Shown here: positions 17,476-26,823 of the stretch, in pieces
How positions within the stretch are numbered: position 1 is the stretch's first letter
Layout: every line of letters starts with the position of its first letter
Source: Alitabrizicola rongguiensis
GTDB lineage: Bacteria; Pseudomonadota; Alphaproteobacteria; Rhodobacterales; Rhodobacteraceae
Length of the DNA stretch: 64,000 nucleotides
Direction: 5' to 3'
NCBI RefSeq assembly: GCF_021491355.1
Contig: NZ_JAKENF010000001.1
Coordinates: forward strand, 868,001-932,000
Translations under genes and position numbers: made by a program
The notes under the pieces: generated by a model
What the model was told of the DNA's origin: nothing
Seen by the model: only the letters and a program-made list of their open reading frames with translations
The model's database searches: none

Positions 17476-18380
17476 GCGCGATGCTCCTCTTGCCCGCGAT
17501 GCTGCTCGATGGCGCCTTGGGAGAACCGAGGGCAATCTGGTCGCGCCTTCCCCATCCCGCGGTTCTGATGGGAAGGGCAGTCGGTTGGGCCGACAAAGCC
17601 TTCAACGAAGGCGAGAACCGCCGGCGCAACGGAATCCTGACGATGGCCGGGCTGGCGGTTGGTGCCTGGGCGTTAGGTAAGGTCATCGCCGAGCTGCCTC
17701 TTGGTCCGCTGTGGCAGGTCCTGATCGCAGCGATCCTTCTGGCGCAACGCAGCCTTGTCGAGCATGTGCAGGCGGTGGCCGACGCGCTTCGTCTGTCGCT
17801 CAACGACGGAAGGCGGGCCGTGGCCAGGATCGTTGGGCGCGATACGGCGAACATGGACGAACCCGCCGTCGCCCGTGCCGCGATCGAAAGCGCGGCCGAG
17901 AACCTCTCTGACGGAGTGATTGCACCGGCCTTCTGGTTCCTGATTGCCGGCCTGCCGGGCCTTCTGGTCTACAAGATCACCAATACCGCCGATAGCATGA
18001 TCGGCCATCGCACCCCAAGGCACGAGGAGTTCGGCTGGGCAGCGGCGCGGTTCGACGACTTGCTGAACTGGATCCCGGCGCGTCTGACAGCGGTGCTGAT
18101 CGCCGTCAGTCACGGCTGGTTCAACCCCGATCCGATCCGTCGCGATGCAGGCCTGCACCGTTCGCCCAATGCCGGCTGGCCCGAGGCGGCCATGGCTGTC
18201 GTCCTTGATGTGGCTCTGTCGGGACCGCGCAGCTATCACGGCGAAAAGCGCGATTTTCCCTGGGTCTGGCCCGAGGGCCGACGCGAGATCGGCCCCACCG
18301 AGATCGACGCCGCCTGCGCCGCGCTCTGGCGCAGTTGGGCGGCCTTCCTCATCATCGTTCTTCTGCTTATGGCGGTCTGA
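17472..18380 (+). CDS. cobD: Adenosylcobinamide-phosphate synthase
   Basis: Inner-membrane enzyme that attaches aminopropanol (phosphate) to adenosylcobyric acid; called CbiB in enteric bacteria. The 302 residues carry the family landmarks: [10 protein letters not shown]-like start, [12 protein letters not shown], the [20 protein letters not shown] and [12 protein letters not shown] pair, [12 protein letters not shown], and [11 protein letters not shown]. Several membrane helices are visible. It follows cobC with an ATGA overlap, and the aminopropanol phosphate made by CobC is its substrate. Confidence 0.94.
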   Translation: MSAMLLLPAMLLDGALGEPRAIWSRLPHPAVLMGRAVGWADKAFNEGENRRRNGILTMAGLAVGAWALGKVIAELPLGPLWQVLIAAILLAQRSLVEHVQAVADALRLSLNDGRRAVARIVGRDTANMDEPAVARAAIESAAENLSDGVIAPAFWFLIAGLPGLLVYKITNTADSMIGHRTPRHEEFGWAAARFDDLLNWIPARLTAVLIAVSHGWFNPDPIRRDAGLHRSPNAGWPEAAMAVVLDVALSGPRSYHGEKRDFPWVWPEGRREIGPTEIDAACAALWRSWAAFLIIVLLLMAV

Positions 18381-18401
18381 TGGTCTGCCGCCTTCCCCTC
18401 C

Positions 18402-19307
18402 ATGGCTGACTGGGGCGTCTGCTGCACCCTCAAGTCGCCAGTTGACCAGATGCTGGCATTCGTAGCTCATCACCATGCGCTTGGGGCTGCGCATCTTTGG
18501 CTTCATTTCGACGATCCCGATGACCCTGCCCATGCCGTCGCGCAACGTTTGCCCGACGTCACCGCGATCCGCTGCGACCGTGACTGGTGGCAGCAAATCT
18601 CGGGCGGCCGCCCCGGCAAGCACCAAGTCCGCCAAAGCTCGAACATTGCAGCGCTTTATGCCAAAGCGCCCTTGCCGTGGTTGCTGCATGCGGATGTGGA
18701 CGAGTTCCTGCTTGCCGACAGCCCCATGCCTACGCTTCTCGATGCGGTTTCGCCGTCTGCCCCTTTCATCCGGGCGCGCCCGTGGGAAGCGCTGCATGAA
18801 CCAGACCTTCCCGACGACATCCAGACTGCCAGCCATTTCCGCGCCGCTTTGCCCGGCGCGCGCAATGCAGGCAACCGAGAGTTGGTATTCGGTCAGTTCG
18901 CAGCGCTCCTGCCCAATGGTGCGCTAAGTCATGCTGCTGGAAAGTGCCTCTTCCGCACCGGCATCGACGGGCTGATCCCGCGCATCCATGGCGCTTTCCG
19001 GGATGGTCAGCGGGTGGAGGCGGGGGATTTCCATCCCGCGCTGGCGCTCCTTCATTTCCATGCCCAGGACCGCACCGCCTGGTTTGCGCGCCTGGCCTTC
19101 CGGCTGCGGCGCGGCGCCTATCAGTTCAATCCACCCATGGCAGATTTCCTTGCTTCCGCCACACAGGACCAACTCGACGAGTTCTATGTTGCGGTCCAGT
19201 CAGCCCGGCCCGAAACTCTGGCGAAACTGGCGCAGATTGGTGCACTACGTGCCGAACGGCTTGATCTGCGCGCGAAAGTGGCAGCCCTGACCAGAGGAAA
19301 CCGATGA
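18402..19307 (+). CDS. Family 2-type glycosyltransferase
   Basis: 301-residue protein resembling the GT2-like group that handles sugar transfer without membrane helices. The N-terminus WGVCCTLKSPVDQMLAFVAHHHALG and the LHFDDPDD strand fit the nucleotide-binding fold. HADVDEFLL is the DxD metal site. The acceptor and sugar are unknown. It lies 21 bases after cobD and overlaps the MOSC gene by four bases (ATGA), so it is cotranscribed with them although no link to cobalamin is obvious. Confidence 0.8.
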   Translation: MADWGVCCTLKSPVDQMLAFVAHHHALGAAHLWLHFDDPDDPAHAVAQRLPDVTAIRCDRDWWQQISGGRPGKHQVRQSSNIAALYAKAPLPWLLHADVDEFLLADSPMPTLLDAVSPSAPFIRARPWEALHEPDLPDDIQTASHFRAALPGARNAGNRELVFGQFAALLPNGALSHAAGKCLFRTGIDGLIPRIHGAFRDGQRVEAGDFHPALALLHFHAQDRTAWFARLAFRLRRGAYQFNPPMADFLASATQDQLDEFYVAVQSARPETLAKLAQIGALRAERLDLRAKVAALTRGNR

Positions 19308-19852
19308 CCGATCATGTGACGGCTGAAGACTGTGAAGCGGCGCAGCCGATGGTGATGGCCGCCCCGAGGACCGGCGGACGGGTGACGGGGCTTTGCCTGC
19401 GACCCGCTCCGAACCACCGCAGCTTCCCCGACAGGCTGCAGATGACTCGGGCCGAAGGCATTCCAGGCGATCGCTGGCTGACGATGCCGTGGCTGCGGCT
19501 GCCGGACGGGCGGCCCGATCCGCAGATCCAGGTCTCGATCCTGCAGTCGCGCGTCCTCGATCTGGTCTGGCGCGACCGCGAGGGGGTCGTGCATCCGGGC
19601 GATCCGATCATCGCCGACATGGACTTGAGCGAGGCGAACCTGCCCGCCGGTACCCTTCTGCGCGCAGGCACGGCAGTGCTCAAGGTCTCGCAAGAGCCAA
19701 ACCTTGGCTGCGCGAAATGGAAAGTGCGCTACGGCAGCGGATCGCTCAACTGGATCAAGGCACATCCGGAGCTGCGGTTGCGCGGAGTGCTTTGTTCGGT
19801 CGAAGAGGATGGCGAGGTCGGTCTGGGCGACCGCATTGAGGTCTTGCGCTAG
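19304..19852 (+). CDS. MOSC domain protein
   Basis: 182-residue protein with the MOSC fold found in molybdenum cofactor sulfurases and related sulfur carriers. The conserved cysteine region is present near residue 135 (QEPNLGCAKWKVRYG), preceded by strands around GDPIIADMDLSE. There is no N-terminal aminotransferase or MOSC_N domain, so it is a stand-alone MOSC protein whose target is unknown. It overlaps the glycosyltransferase by four bases and converges with smc. Confidence 0.8.
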   Translation: MTDHVTAEDCEAAQPMVMAAPRTGGRVTGLCLRPAPNHRSFPDRLQMTRAEGIPGDRWLTMPWLRLPDGRPDPQIQVSILQSRVLDLVWRDREGVVHPGDPIIADMDLSEANLPAGTLLRAGTAVLKVSQEPNLGCAKWKVRYGSGSLNWIKAHPELRLRGVLCSVEEDGEVGLGDRIEVLR

Positions 19853-19900
19853 GCAATCTGCAGCAGAGTCACGGCCAAGCGAACCTTGCGTGTCAGCGCG

Positions 19901-22900
19901 TCAGGCGACCAGCGCCTCGGCCTTCTTAAGGTCGACGCTGACCAGTTGGCTCACGCCCTGCTCGACCATCGTGACACCGAACAGCCGGTCCATCCGCGCC
20001 ATCGTCACCGCGTGGTGCGTTATGACGAGAAAGCGCGTCTCGGTCCGCCGGGTCATCTCATCCATCAGATCGCAGAAACGCGTGACGTTCGCGTCGTCCA
20101 GAGGCGCGTCGACCTCATCGAGCACGCAGATCGGCGCGGGGTTGGCCAGGAACACCCCGAAGATCAGCGCCAGCGCCGTCAGGGTCTGCTCGCCTCCGGA
20201 CAGGAGTGACAACGTCGAGAGCTTCTTGCCCGGCGGCTGGCACATGATCTCCAGCCCCGCCTCGAGCGGGTCGTCGGATTCGACCAGAACCAGCCGCGCT
20301 TCGCCGCCACCGAACAGATGGGTAAAGAGCGTCGCGAAGTTGGCGTTCACCTGCTCGAAGGCAGTCAGCAACCGCTCCCGCCCTTCACGGTTGAGACCCG
20401 AAATGCCCGAGCGAAGGCGCTTGATCGCCTCTTCCAGATCGTCCTTCTCGCCCTTGAGGGTATCGTGTTCCTCCTGCACCGCCTTAGCGTCTTCCTCGGC
20501 GCGCAGGTTTACCGCACCCAATGCCTCGCGCTGGCGTTTCAGGCGGTTCACCTCGGCATCAAGCGTCGCTGCGTCGGGCATAGTGTCAGGCGCGGCCTTC
20601 AGGCCCTCGAGCAGCTGATCGGGCGATTGCTCCGTTTCCTCACGAATGCGCTCTGCTGCGTAATCCACTGCCGTCCTTGCAGCTTCGGCACGGGCCTCCG
20701 CCCTCGCCCGGGCTTCACGCGCTTCACCGCCCAGCCGCTCGGCCTCGCGCTCGGCGATCTGGGCTTCGCGCAGGGCGGTCTCGGCCGCAGCAAGGGCATC
20801 GGCGGCAGCGTTGCGGCGGGTCTCGGCGGCGGCGATCGCATCCGACAGTTCTTCACGCTTGATCGCAATTTCCTCGGGAGCCGCACCCGCCTCTTCCAGC
20901 TGCTCCTCGGTCTCGGCCCGCCGTTCCGCAAGCTCAGCGCTACGCTTCTCGGCAGTGTCCAGACGGTGGCGCCAGCCAGAGACCTCCTTGGTGATCTCCT
21001 GCCGCCGCCGCACGCGGGCCTCGCCTTCGCGGCGGAGCTCGTCATGGGCGGAGCGCCGCGACATCATCGCGATACGCGCGGCCTCGACGGCTGTCTTGAC
21101 CTGCTCGACCCCGGCGCGAGCGGCGTCGAGATCGGGCAGCGCCTCGACAGCAGACTCAGCCTCGCGCAGGGCGGCACGGGCCGACATAGCCTCGTCCTCG
21201 AACCGCGACACAGCCAGACGTGCGGCTTCAAGCTTGCCTCCGGCGATGGAACGATCGGCCTCAGCCCGCGCCAGCGCCCGGTTAGCCTCAGTCAGACGCA
21301 TGTCGGCCGAGCGGCGGGCGTCACGCGCCATCTGGTCGGCGCGTGCAAGGTCGGCCAGCCGCTTTTGCAGCGACTCATGCGCTTGGCGGGCCCCTTCGGC
21401 GCGGGCCGAGACCTCTTCCAGATCGCGCTTCAGCGCAACCAGCCGATTGAGCTGTTGCAGGCGCAAAGCGGCCGCGGAGGGCGCATCTTCGGCTGCCGCG
21501 CGAAAACCGTCCCACCGCCAGAGATCACCCTCCAGGCTGACAAGCCGCTGCCCTGGCCGAAGCGCCGGTTGCAGGCGCGCGCCATCGTCGCGCGCAACCA
21601 GACCGATCTGTCCGATGCGGCGACGGAGGACGGCAGGCACCTCGACATGATCAGATAGCGGGTCCGCACCAGCGGGCAGCGCCTGCGGGGCATCGTAGTC
21701 CGGGAGGCCAGCCCATCCCGAACGGGCTGCCGCATCGACTTCGGGCGCACGCAGATCGTCGGCCAGGGCGGCGCCAAGCGCCTTTTCATAGCCCGGGGTC
21801 ACCTGCACCCTGTCAAGCACCTGAGATCCGGCCTTGGCCTCGCGTTCCATCAGCTTGGCCAGCGCGGCTACCTCGGCCCTCAGCGCATTTGCCTCACCCT
21901 CTGCCTCAGAGCGGGCGGCTCGGGCCTCGGCCTCGCGGCCCTGGGTGGCGGCGCGGGCTTCTTCGGCCTCGGAAAGCGCGGCCTCGGTTTCCTCGGCCAG
22001 ACGCTGTGCCTCTTCCTGCGCCTCCTCGGCGGTGACAAAGGCCTCAGCCGAGCGCTCCAGCGCCTCGGTTGCCGCTTCGACCGCCTCACGGGCACGGCCA
22101 GCCTCTCCTTCTGCCTTCTGGACGGTCGCGCGGGTATCGGTCAGCAAGCGCTGCGCCGACTGATGACGGGCCGCCAAGCGCGCAACATCCTCGGTCACCT
22201 CGGACAGGGATCCTTCACGCTCCGACAGGATCGCAGCCGCTTCGCGCGCAGTCTCTGCCGCCTCGGCCACGCGCTCATCATGGCCTTCATGCGCCTTGGC
22301 GATCTGGGTCTGCTCCCAATCCAGCCGGGCGATCGTCTCGCCTGCGTCGCGGTTCAGCCCCGCTTCGCGCTCGATGTCGCGACCGAGCTGTTCGATCCGG
22401 CTGCGCAGCGTCTCGATCCGGCTGAGGGCCTGTGCTTCCTGGTCGTTCAGCTGATCGCGCTGCACGATCAACCGCTGCAGGATCGCGGCCGCGATTGCCT
22501 CTTCCTCGCGCCGGGGAGGAAGGATGTCCTCGGCTTCGGACCGGCGCTTTGACGCAGCCCGAGCTGCTGCCTCCGCCTGAGAGGCAGAGAGCATGCGCTC
22601 GCGAAGAGCGGTTTCCGCCTCGGCCCGGGCCTGATCAGCCTCACGCCAACGCCGAAACAGCAGCATTCCCTCGGCGCGGCGCAATTCCTCGCCGATCTCG
22701 CGATACCGGGCCGCTTGCCGGGCTTGCCGGGCCAGAGTGGCAAGCTGCGACGACAGTTGCTCGAGGACATCGTCCACACGTGCAAGGTTCTGTTCGGTCG
22801 CCTGCAGCTTCAGCTCTGCCTCGTGCCGCCGCTGGTAAAGGCCCGAGATGCCTGCTGCCTCTTCCAGAATGCGGCGGCGGTTCTTGGGCTTGGCGTTGAT

Positions 22901-23356
22901 GAGTTCGGAGATCTGACCCTGCCGGACCAGCGCGGGTGACTGGGCCCCGGTCGAGGCATCGGCGAACAGCATTTGTACATCGCGAGCGCGCACATCCTTG
23001 CCGTTGGCCTTGTAGGCAGATCCGGCATCGCGCGTGATCCGGCGAACGATCTCGATCGCATCCTGATCATTGAACCCCGAGGGCGCCAGCCGCTCGGCAT
23101 TGTCGATGATGAGCGACACTTCGGCAAAGTTGCGGGCCGGGCGGGTGGCCGCCCCGGCAAAGATCACGTCCTCCATCCCGCCGCCGCGCATCGCAGTCGG
23201 CCGGTTCTCGCCCATCACCCAACGGAGTGCTTCAAGCAGGTTCGACTTGCCGCAGCCATTCGGGCCCACGACACCTGTCAGGCCGTCATGGATGATGAGA
23301 TCCGTCGGATCGACGAAGCTCTTGAACCCGTTCAGCCTGAGGCGCGTGAAGCGCAA
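19901..23356 (-). CDS. smc: Chromosome segregation protein SMC
   Basis: Condensin ATPase that organises and helps segregate the chromosome. The 1151 residues have the five-part SMC plan: N-terminal ATP site with Walker A GPNGCGKSN (31-39) and the Q-loop region, a long alanine/glutamate/arginine-rich coiled coil (about 170-500), a hinge (about 500-640), a second coiled coil, and the C-terminal lobe with the ABC signature LSGGEQ and Walker B ICVLDEVDAPLDD. The start codon is TTG at 23356, supported by AAGGA seven bases upstream. The scpA/scpB partners are not in the window. Confidence 0.96.
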   Translation of the reverse strand: MRFTRLRLNGFKSFVDPTDLIIHDGLTGVVGPNGCGKSNLLEALRWVMGENRPTAMRGGGMEDVIFAGAATRPARNFAEVSLIIDNAERLAPSGFNDQDAIEIVRRITRDAGSAYKANGKDVRARDVQMLFADASTGAQSPALVRQGQISELINAKPKNRRRILEEAAGISGLYQRRHEAELKLQATEQNLARVDDVLEQLSSQLATLARQARQAARYREIGEELRRAEGMLLFRRWREADQARAEAETALRERMLSASQAEAAARAASKRRSEAEDILPPRREEEAIAAAILQRLIVQRDQLNDQEAQALSRIETLRSRIEQLGRDIEREAGLNRDAGETIARLDWEQTQIAKAHEGHDERVAEAAETAREAAAILSEREGSLSEVTEDVARLAARHQSAQRLLTDTRATVQKAEGEAGRAREAVEAATEALERSAEAFVTAEEAQEEAQRLAEETEAALSEAEEARAATQGREAEARAARSEAEGEANALRAEVAALAKLMEREAKAGSQVLDRVQVTPGYEKALGAALADDLRAPEVDAAARSGWAGLPDYDAPQALPAGADPLSDHVEVPAVLRRRIGQIGLVARDDGARLQPALRPGQRLVSLEGDLWRWDGFRAAAEDAPSAAALRLQQLNRLVALKRDLEEVSARAEGARQAHESLQKRLADLARADQMARDARRSADMRLTEANRALARAEADRSIAGGKLEAARLAVSRFEDEAMSARAALREAESAVEALPDLDAARAGVEQVKTAVEAARIAMMSRRSAHDELRREGEARVRRRQEITKEVSGWRHRLDTAEKRSAELAERRAETEEQLEEAGAAPEEIAIKREELSDAIAAAETRRNAAADALAAAETALREAQIAEREAERLGGEAREARARAEARAEAARTAVDYAAERIREETEQSPDQLLEGLKAAPDTMPDAATLDAEVNRLKRQREALGAVNLRAEEDAKAVQEEHDTLKGEKDDLEEAIKRLRSGISGLNREGRERLLTAFEQVNANFATLFTHLFGGGEARLVLVESDDPLEAGLEIMCQPPGKKLSTLSLLSGGEQTLTALALIFGVFLANPAPICVLDEVDAPLDDANVTRFCDLMDEMTRRTETRFLVITHHAVTMARMDRLFGVTMVEQGVSQLVSVDLKKAEALVA

Positions 23357-23538
23357 TCGCGCATCCTTCCGATGATTCCTTCCGAACCTGCATGCTCGAC
23401 GGCGAGGGAAGCCGAGTCAATCCGATCCTCACCACCATATGTGGCGGGGACGCTGCTTTTCCCCAACATATTGCGGCCCCGGACTGCCGCTTGACCTTTG
23501 TCAGGCCGATGCCTTTCCTGTTCGGACAGGAGAGCGCC

Positions 23539-23925
23539 ATGACCCCGCCCATCACCGGCCATTGTCTTTGCGGTGCCATCCGCTATCGCGCCGATGCCGC
23601 GCCTCTGTGGCAGGCACATTGTCATTGCGAAAGCTGCCGACGCGCGACTGCTTCGGGTTTCACATCGTTCTTCGGTATCGCCGATGGGCATTGGGAATGG
23701 ATAGGCCAGACGCCAAGACGCTTTGTCTCATCACCCGGTGTCGAGCGGTTCTTCTGCCCGACCTGCGGCAGCCAGATGGCCTATTGCGCCGAGGGGTTTC
23801 CGGGCGAGATGCACTTCTACGCGGCGACCCTGGACGAGCCGCAAGCGTACGAGCCGGAAGTCCATGTTCACTGGTCTGAACATGTGCCTTGGATCATCCT
23901 CGCCGATGGCCTGCCGCGCAAATGA
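23539..23925 (+). CDS. GFA family (glutathione-dependent formaldehyde-activating enzyme-like) protein
   Basis: 128-residue zinc protein of the GFA/Mss4-like fold. The metal-binding cysteines are seen in GHCLCGAIRY, AHCHCESCRRATAS and FFCPTCGSQMAY, with HFYAATLDEP further on. Most family members have no proven substrate, so formaldehyde activation should not be assumed. A GACAGGAG ribosome site supports the ATG at 23539. It is divergent from smc and overlaps the following acetyltransferase as ATGA. Confidence 0.88.
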   Translation: MTPPITGHCLCGAIRYRADAAPLWQAHCHCESCRRATASGFTSFFGIADGHWEWIGQTPRRFVSSPGVERFFCPTCGSQMAYCAEGFPGEMHFYAATLDEPQAYEPEVHVHWSEHVPWIILADGLPRK

Positions 23926-24380
23926 AGCCCGTCCAGGTTAAGGCTCCCTACGACTGGAGTGGCTTGCGCGACCTGATTTCCACCGCCTTTGCCGGCATGG
24001 ACGGGCGCGTCGATCCGCCGTCCTCGATCCACAGGCTGACTTCGAAAGATATAGAGCGGCAGGCGCAGGCCGGTGAGATCTGGGTGATCGGTGATCCGCC
24101 AGTCGCTTCAGTGTTCCTGACGCGGAAGGGTGACGCGATTTACATCGGAAAGCTCGCGGTCGCCGAAAGCGCGCGCCAGCAGGGGCTGGCGCGGCTCTTG
24201 CTGGAAACGGCAGCCATCCGGGCGCGTGAGCAGGGTCTCACCTGGCTGGAACTGCAGACCCGCATTGAACTGACCGAAAACCACGCCGCTTTCCGCGCCA
24301 TGGGCTTTACCCAAACCGGGACCACGGCGCATCCCGGCTTCGACCGGCCGACATCTCTCACCTTCCGCAAGGCCGTCTGA
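23922..24380 (+). CDS. GNAT family N-acetyltransferase
   Basis: 152-residue acetyl-CoA-dependent acyltransferase. The acetyl-CoA site is readable as IGKLAVAESARQQGLARLLLETA (the R/QxxGxG/A loop), followed by LELQTRIELTENHAAFRAMGF, which is motif B of the fold. The acceptor is unknown. The ATG overlaps the stop of the GFA gene (ATGA), making a two-gene unit. Confidence 0.88.
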   Translation: MKPVQVKAPYDWSGLRDLISTAFAGMDGRVDPPSSIHRLTSKDIERQAQAGEIWVIGDPPVASVFLTRKGDAIYIGKLAVAESARQQGLARLLLETAAIRAREQGLTWLELQTRIELTENHAAFRAMGFTQTGTTAHPGFDRPTSLTFRKAV

Positions 24381-24481
24381 CAGAAGCGGTGGCCGGCCGA
24401 CCTTCAGCTTATCCGCCGCGGGTGACCCTTGCCCTTGGGCCAAAGCAGCGTAGGTATTGGCGGCATCGAACGGGGAAACGA

Positions 24482-25033
24482 ATGACCGATCTGACCATTC
24501 TAGGCATTGCCGGCGCCCTGCGCAGCGGCTCTACCAACCGCAAGCTGCTGGCAGAAGCGCGGCGCCTGTTCGGGCCGGCGAATCACATCGAAGGCGACCT
24601 GCGCCTGCCGCTCTATGACGGCGACCTAGAGGATGCTCAGGGAATCCCTGCCGAAGCCCAACGCCTGGCCGACCAGATCAAGGCGGCCGATGCCGTCATT
24701 ATCGCGACGCCCGAATACAACCGCTCCATTCCCGGCGTGCTGAAGAATGCGCTGGACTGGGTCAGCCGGACAAAGGGTGGCGTTTGGCGCGACAAACCTG
24801 TGGCGATCATGTCGGCGGCCGACGGGCGGACGGGCGGCGCCAGATCGCAATTCGCGCTGCGCCTGTCCATGGCGACATCGCGCGCGATGATCCTGCCCTT
24901 GCCAGAGGTGATCGTGGCCGATTCCTCGAATGCCTTCGACGCGCAGGGGCATCTGTCCGACCCCTACTATGTCAAGCAATTGAGCGATCTTATGGCGATC
25001 CTGAAAGCAGAAGCCGAAAAGCGCCGGGCGTAA
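24482..25033 (+). CDS. NAD(P)H-dependent FMN reductase
   Basis: 183-residue flavodoxin-like enzyme of the NADPH-dependent FMN/quinone reductase group (ChrR/ArsH/azoreductase-like). The FMN phosphate loop is GIAGALRSGSTNRKL at the N-terminus. The flavin-contacting TPEYNRSIPGVLKNALDWVSR segment is intact. It could reduce quinones, chromate or azo compounds, and sequence does not separate these. The gene is followed immediately by the convergent hypothetical gene (stop codons adjacent at 25033/25034). Confidence 0.9.
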   Translation: MTDLTILGIAGALRSGSTNRKLLAEARRLFGPANHIEGDLRLPLYDGDLEDAQGIPAEAQRLADQIKAADAVIIATPEYNRSIPGVLKNALDWVSRTKGGVWRDKPVAIMSAADGRTGGARSQFALRLSMATSRAMILPLPEVIVADSSNAFDAQGHLSDPYYVKQLSDLMAILKAEAEKRRA

Positions 25034-26047
25034 TCAGTCGAATATCCCCGTCACCCGGCCAAGCAGCATGAAGGCACGGGCCGTCCGGGTTTCGGACAGT
25101 TCGATGATCTCGGCGTCCGTGGCGTTCTTTTCGAAGTCCTGAAAGGTCTTGTCGAACTGGCGCAGGAAATGGTGCGCGGCATCGCGAAAGATCGTGTCCT
25201 CGCGCATCCGCCCCGCCGAAAGGGCAAGACTCGACCGGTCGCGTACGCCGCCAAGCGCGCCGATGTTGCGGCCACGCTCACCCTGTGCGAATCGCCGCCA
25301 GACCTCGGGCTTTGCCCGGTCGGGCTTGAGGTCGTCCATGTAGATTCCATCCTGGCTGAGCAGCGTCAGCACGTCCTGCGCGGCACGGATGAGCTTCGAC
25401 GTATTGCGATCTTCCAGCGCCAGCCGAAGCGCCCGGAACCCCGCCTTGTCCTCGGCGGTCTCGGGGAAGTTCAATGCCTTGATGAAATCCGAGATCGACA
25501 GTGGAGGCCGAAGATCCTCGGCCGGTGTGCCGAGCGCAAGCGTGGGCTGTTCATCCTGTGCCGCAGGGCGGGACGGTGTAACCAGAGCCGCCTTCTGGTC
25601 GGCCGAAGGCTGCGACTGCGCCGGATCCCGGCGCGAGGTAAAGGTCGCGAGCGCCGTTTCGGTCTGCCGGGCGATCTCGTCCAGTTTCTTTTCGACTGAT
25701 GGCCTGGCACCAGCCGCGGCAGACTGACTTTGCTGCACGTAGGCATGGCGCATCGCATCAACCGCAGCCTGCAGTCGCGCCGCTTCGTCGCGAAGAACCC
25801 GGATCGAGCGGGAGGTGGTCACGACCACCCAGATCAGCGCTATCGGCAGAAGCACGACCAGAAGCGCAAGGACGATGCCAAGCGCGCCGCCTTCGGACGG
25901 CTTCAGGACGAAATAGATGGCGACCGATACCGCCCAGATAAGGCACAGCCCCGCGGCCGCCATTTCGGGAGCAGACAAAGGTACCCGCGCGTCGGACTTG
26001 CCATACAGCCCAAGGTCCAGGGGCTTGTCCTGATTCTCTTCGGTCAT
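25034..26047 (-). CDS. Conserved hypothetical protein with two membrane helices
   Basis: 337-residue protein of unknown function. Two membrane helices lie at about 30-48 and 55-76. An Arg/Ala/Gln-rich coiled-coil-like segment (80-140), a low-complexity linker (140-180) and a helical C-terminal domain (about 185-337) follow. The last domain includes DFIKALNFPETAEDKAGFRALRLAL and HFLRQFDKTFQDFEKNATD. No catalytic motif is visible. It lies 39 bases downstream of greA on the same strand. Confidence 0.7.
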   Translation of the reverse strand: MTEENQDKPLDLGLYGKSDARVPLSAPEMAAAGLCLIWAVSVAIYFVLKPSEGGALGIVLALLVVLLPIALIWVVVTTSRSIRVLRDEAARLQAAVDAMRHAYVQQSQSAAAGARPSVEKKLDEIARQTETALATFTSRRDPAQSQPSADQKAALVTPSRPAAQDEQPTLALGTPAEDLRPPLSISDFIKALNFPETAEDKAGFRALRLALEDRNTSKLIRAAQDVLTLLSQDGIYMDDLKPDRAKPEVWRRFAQGERGRNIGALGGVRDRSSLALSAGRMREDTIFRDAAHHFLRQFDKTFQDFEKNATDAEIIELSETRTARAFMLLGRVTGIFD

Positions 26048-26086
26048 CGTGCCGTCCCGTTCCCCGGTCCGCCGCCTGCAATCGCC

Positions 26087-26557
26087 TCAGACGTAGCGGA
26101 TACTCACCACCTCGTAGCTGCGCTCGCCGCCGGGGGTCCGCACCTCGACGGAATCGCCTTCGTCCTTGCCGATCAGCGCGCGGGCGAGCGGCGAGCGGAT
26201 GTTCAGCAGGCCCCGCTCGATATCCGCTTCGGCTTCGCCGACGATCTGATAGGTCTTCTCTTCCTCGCTGTCCTCGTCAAGCAGAGTTACGGTCGCGCCG
26301 AACTTGATCGGCCCGGACAGCTTGGTCGGATCAATGACATCGGCCAGCGAGAGGATGCCTTCGAGTTCCTTGATCCGGCCCTCGATGAAGCTCTGACGCT
26401 CCCGTGCGGCATGGTACTCGGCGTTTTCCGACAGGTCGCCATGTTCCCGCGCCTCGGCAATGGCGCGGATGACAGAGGGGCGCTCGACCGTCTTCAGCGT
26501 CTTCAACTCTTCATCGAGCGCGGCAAAGCCGCCGCGGGTCATCGGGATCTTTTCCAT
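26087..26557 (-). CDS. greA: Transcription elongation factor GreA
   Basis: Rescues backtracked RNA polymerase by stimulating transcript cleavage. The 156 residues start [22 protein letters not shown]. The antiparallel coiled coil carries the acidic tip in [21 protein letters not shown], followed by [17 protein letters not shown] and the C-terminal FKBP-like domain with [18 protein letters not shown]. The start at 26557 has GAGG eight bases upstream; an ATG 45 bases earlier gives a non-family extension. It is divergent from the ETF-QO gene. Confidence 0.96.
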   Translation of the reverse strand: MEKIPMTRGGFAALDEELKTLKTVERPSVIRAIAEAREHGDLSENAEYHAARERQSFIEGRIKELEGILSLADVIDPTKLSGPIKFGATVTLLDEDSEEEKTYQIVGEAEADIERGLLNIRSPLARALIGKDEGDSVEVRTPGGERSYEVVSIRYV

Positions 26558-26823
26558 CGGCCTCAACTTGAAATGAAGAACGCCCCGGTCCGGGTGGACC
26601 ACGGCGTTGTGGCAGCGTCAGAGCACACCTGACCCCAGCCCCGCGGCAAATGCAAGAGGTTGAGGCCAAAGCCGTAAACGCCGCCATTGCGCAGTCTTCG
26701 GTCGCGATTGGGGGAGCAGCGCGCAATGATGTTGCGTCACGGTTGACCCCGCCCCGGCATTCGGGCAAAGCCGATGCCGGGAAAATCCAGCTTGAACGCG
26801 CGACAGGCCAGAGGGGAAGAGAC

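Noticed and set aside
20318-21658. 446-codon plus-strand frame opposite smc
   Set aside because: Shadow of the repetitive coiled-coil codons of smc.
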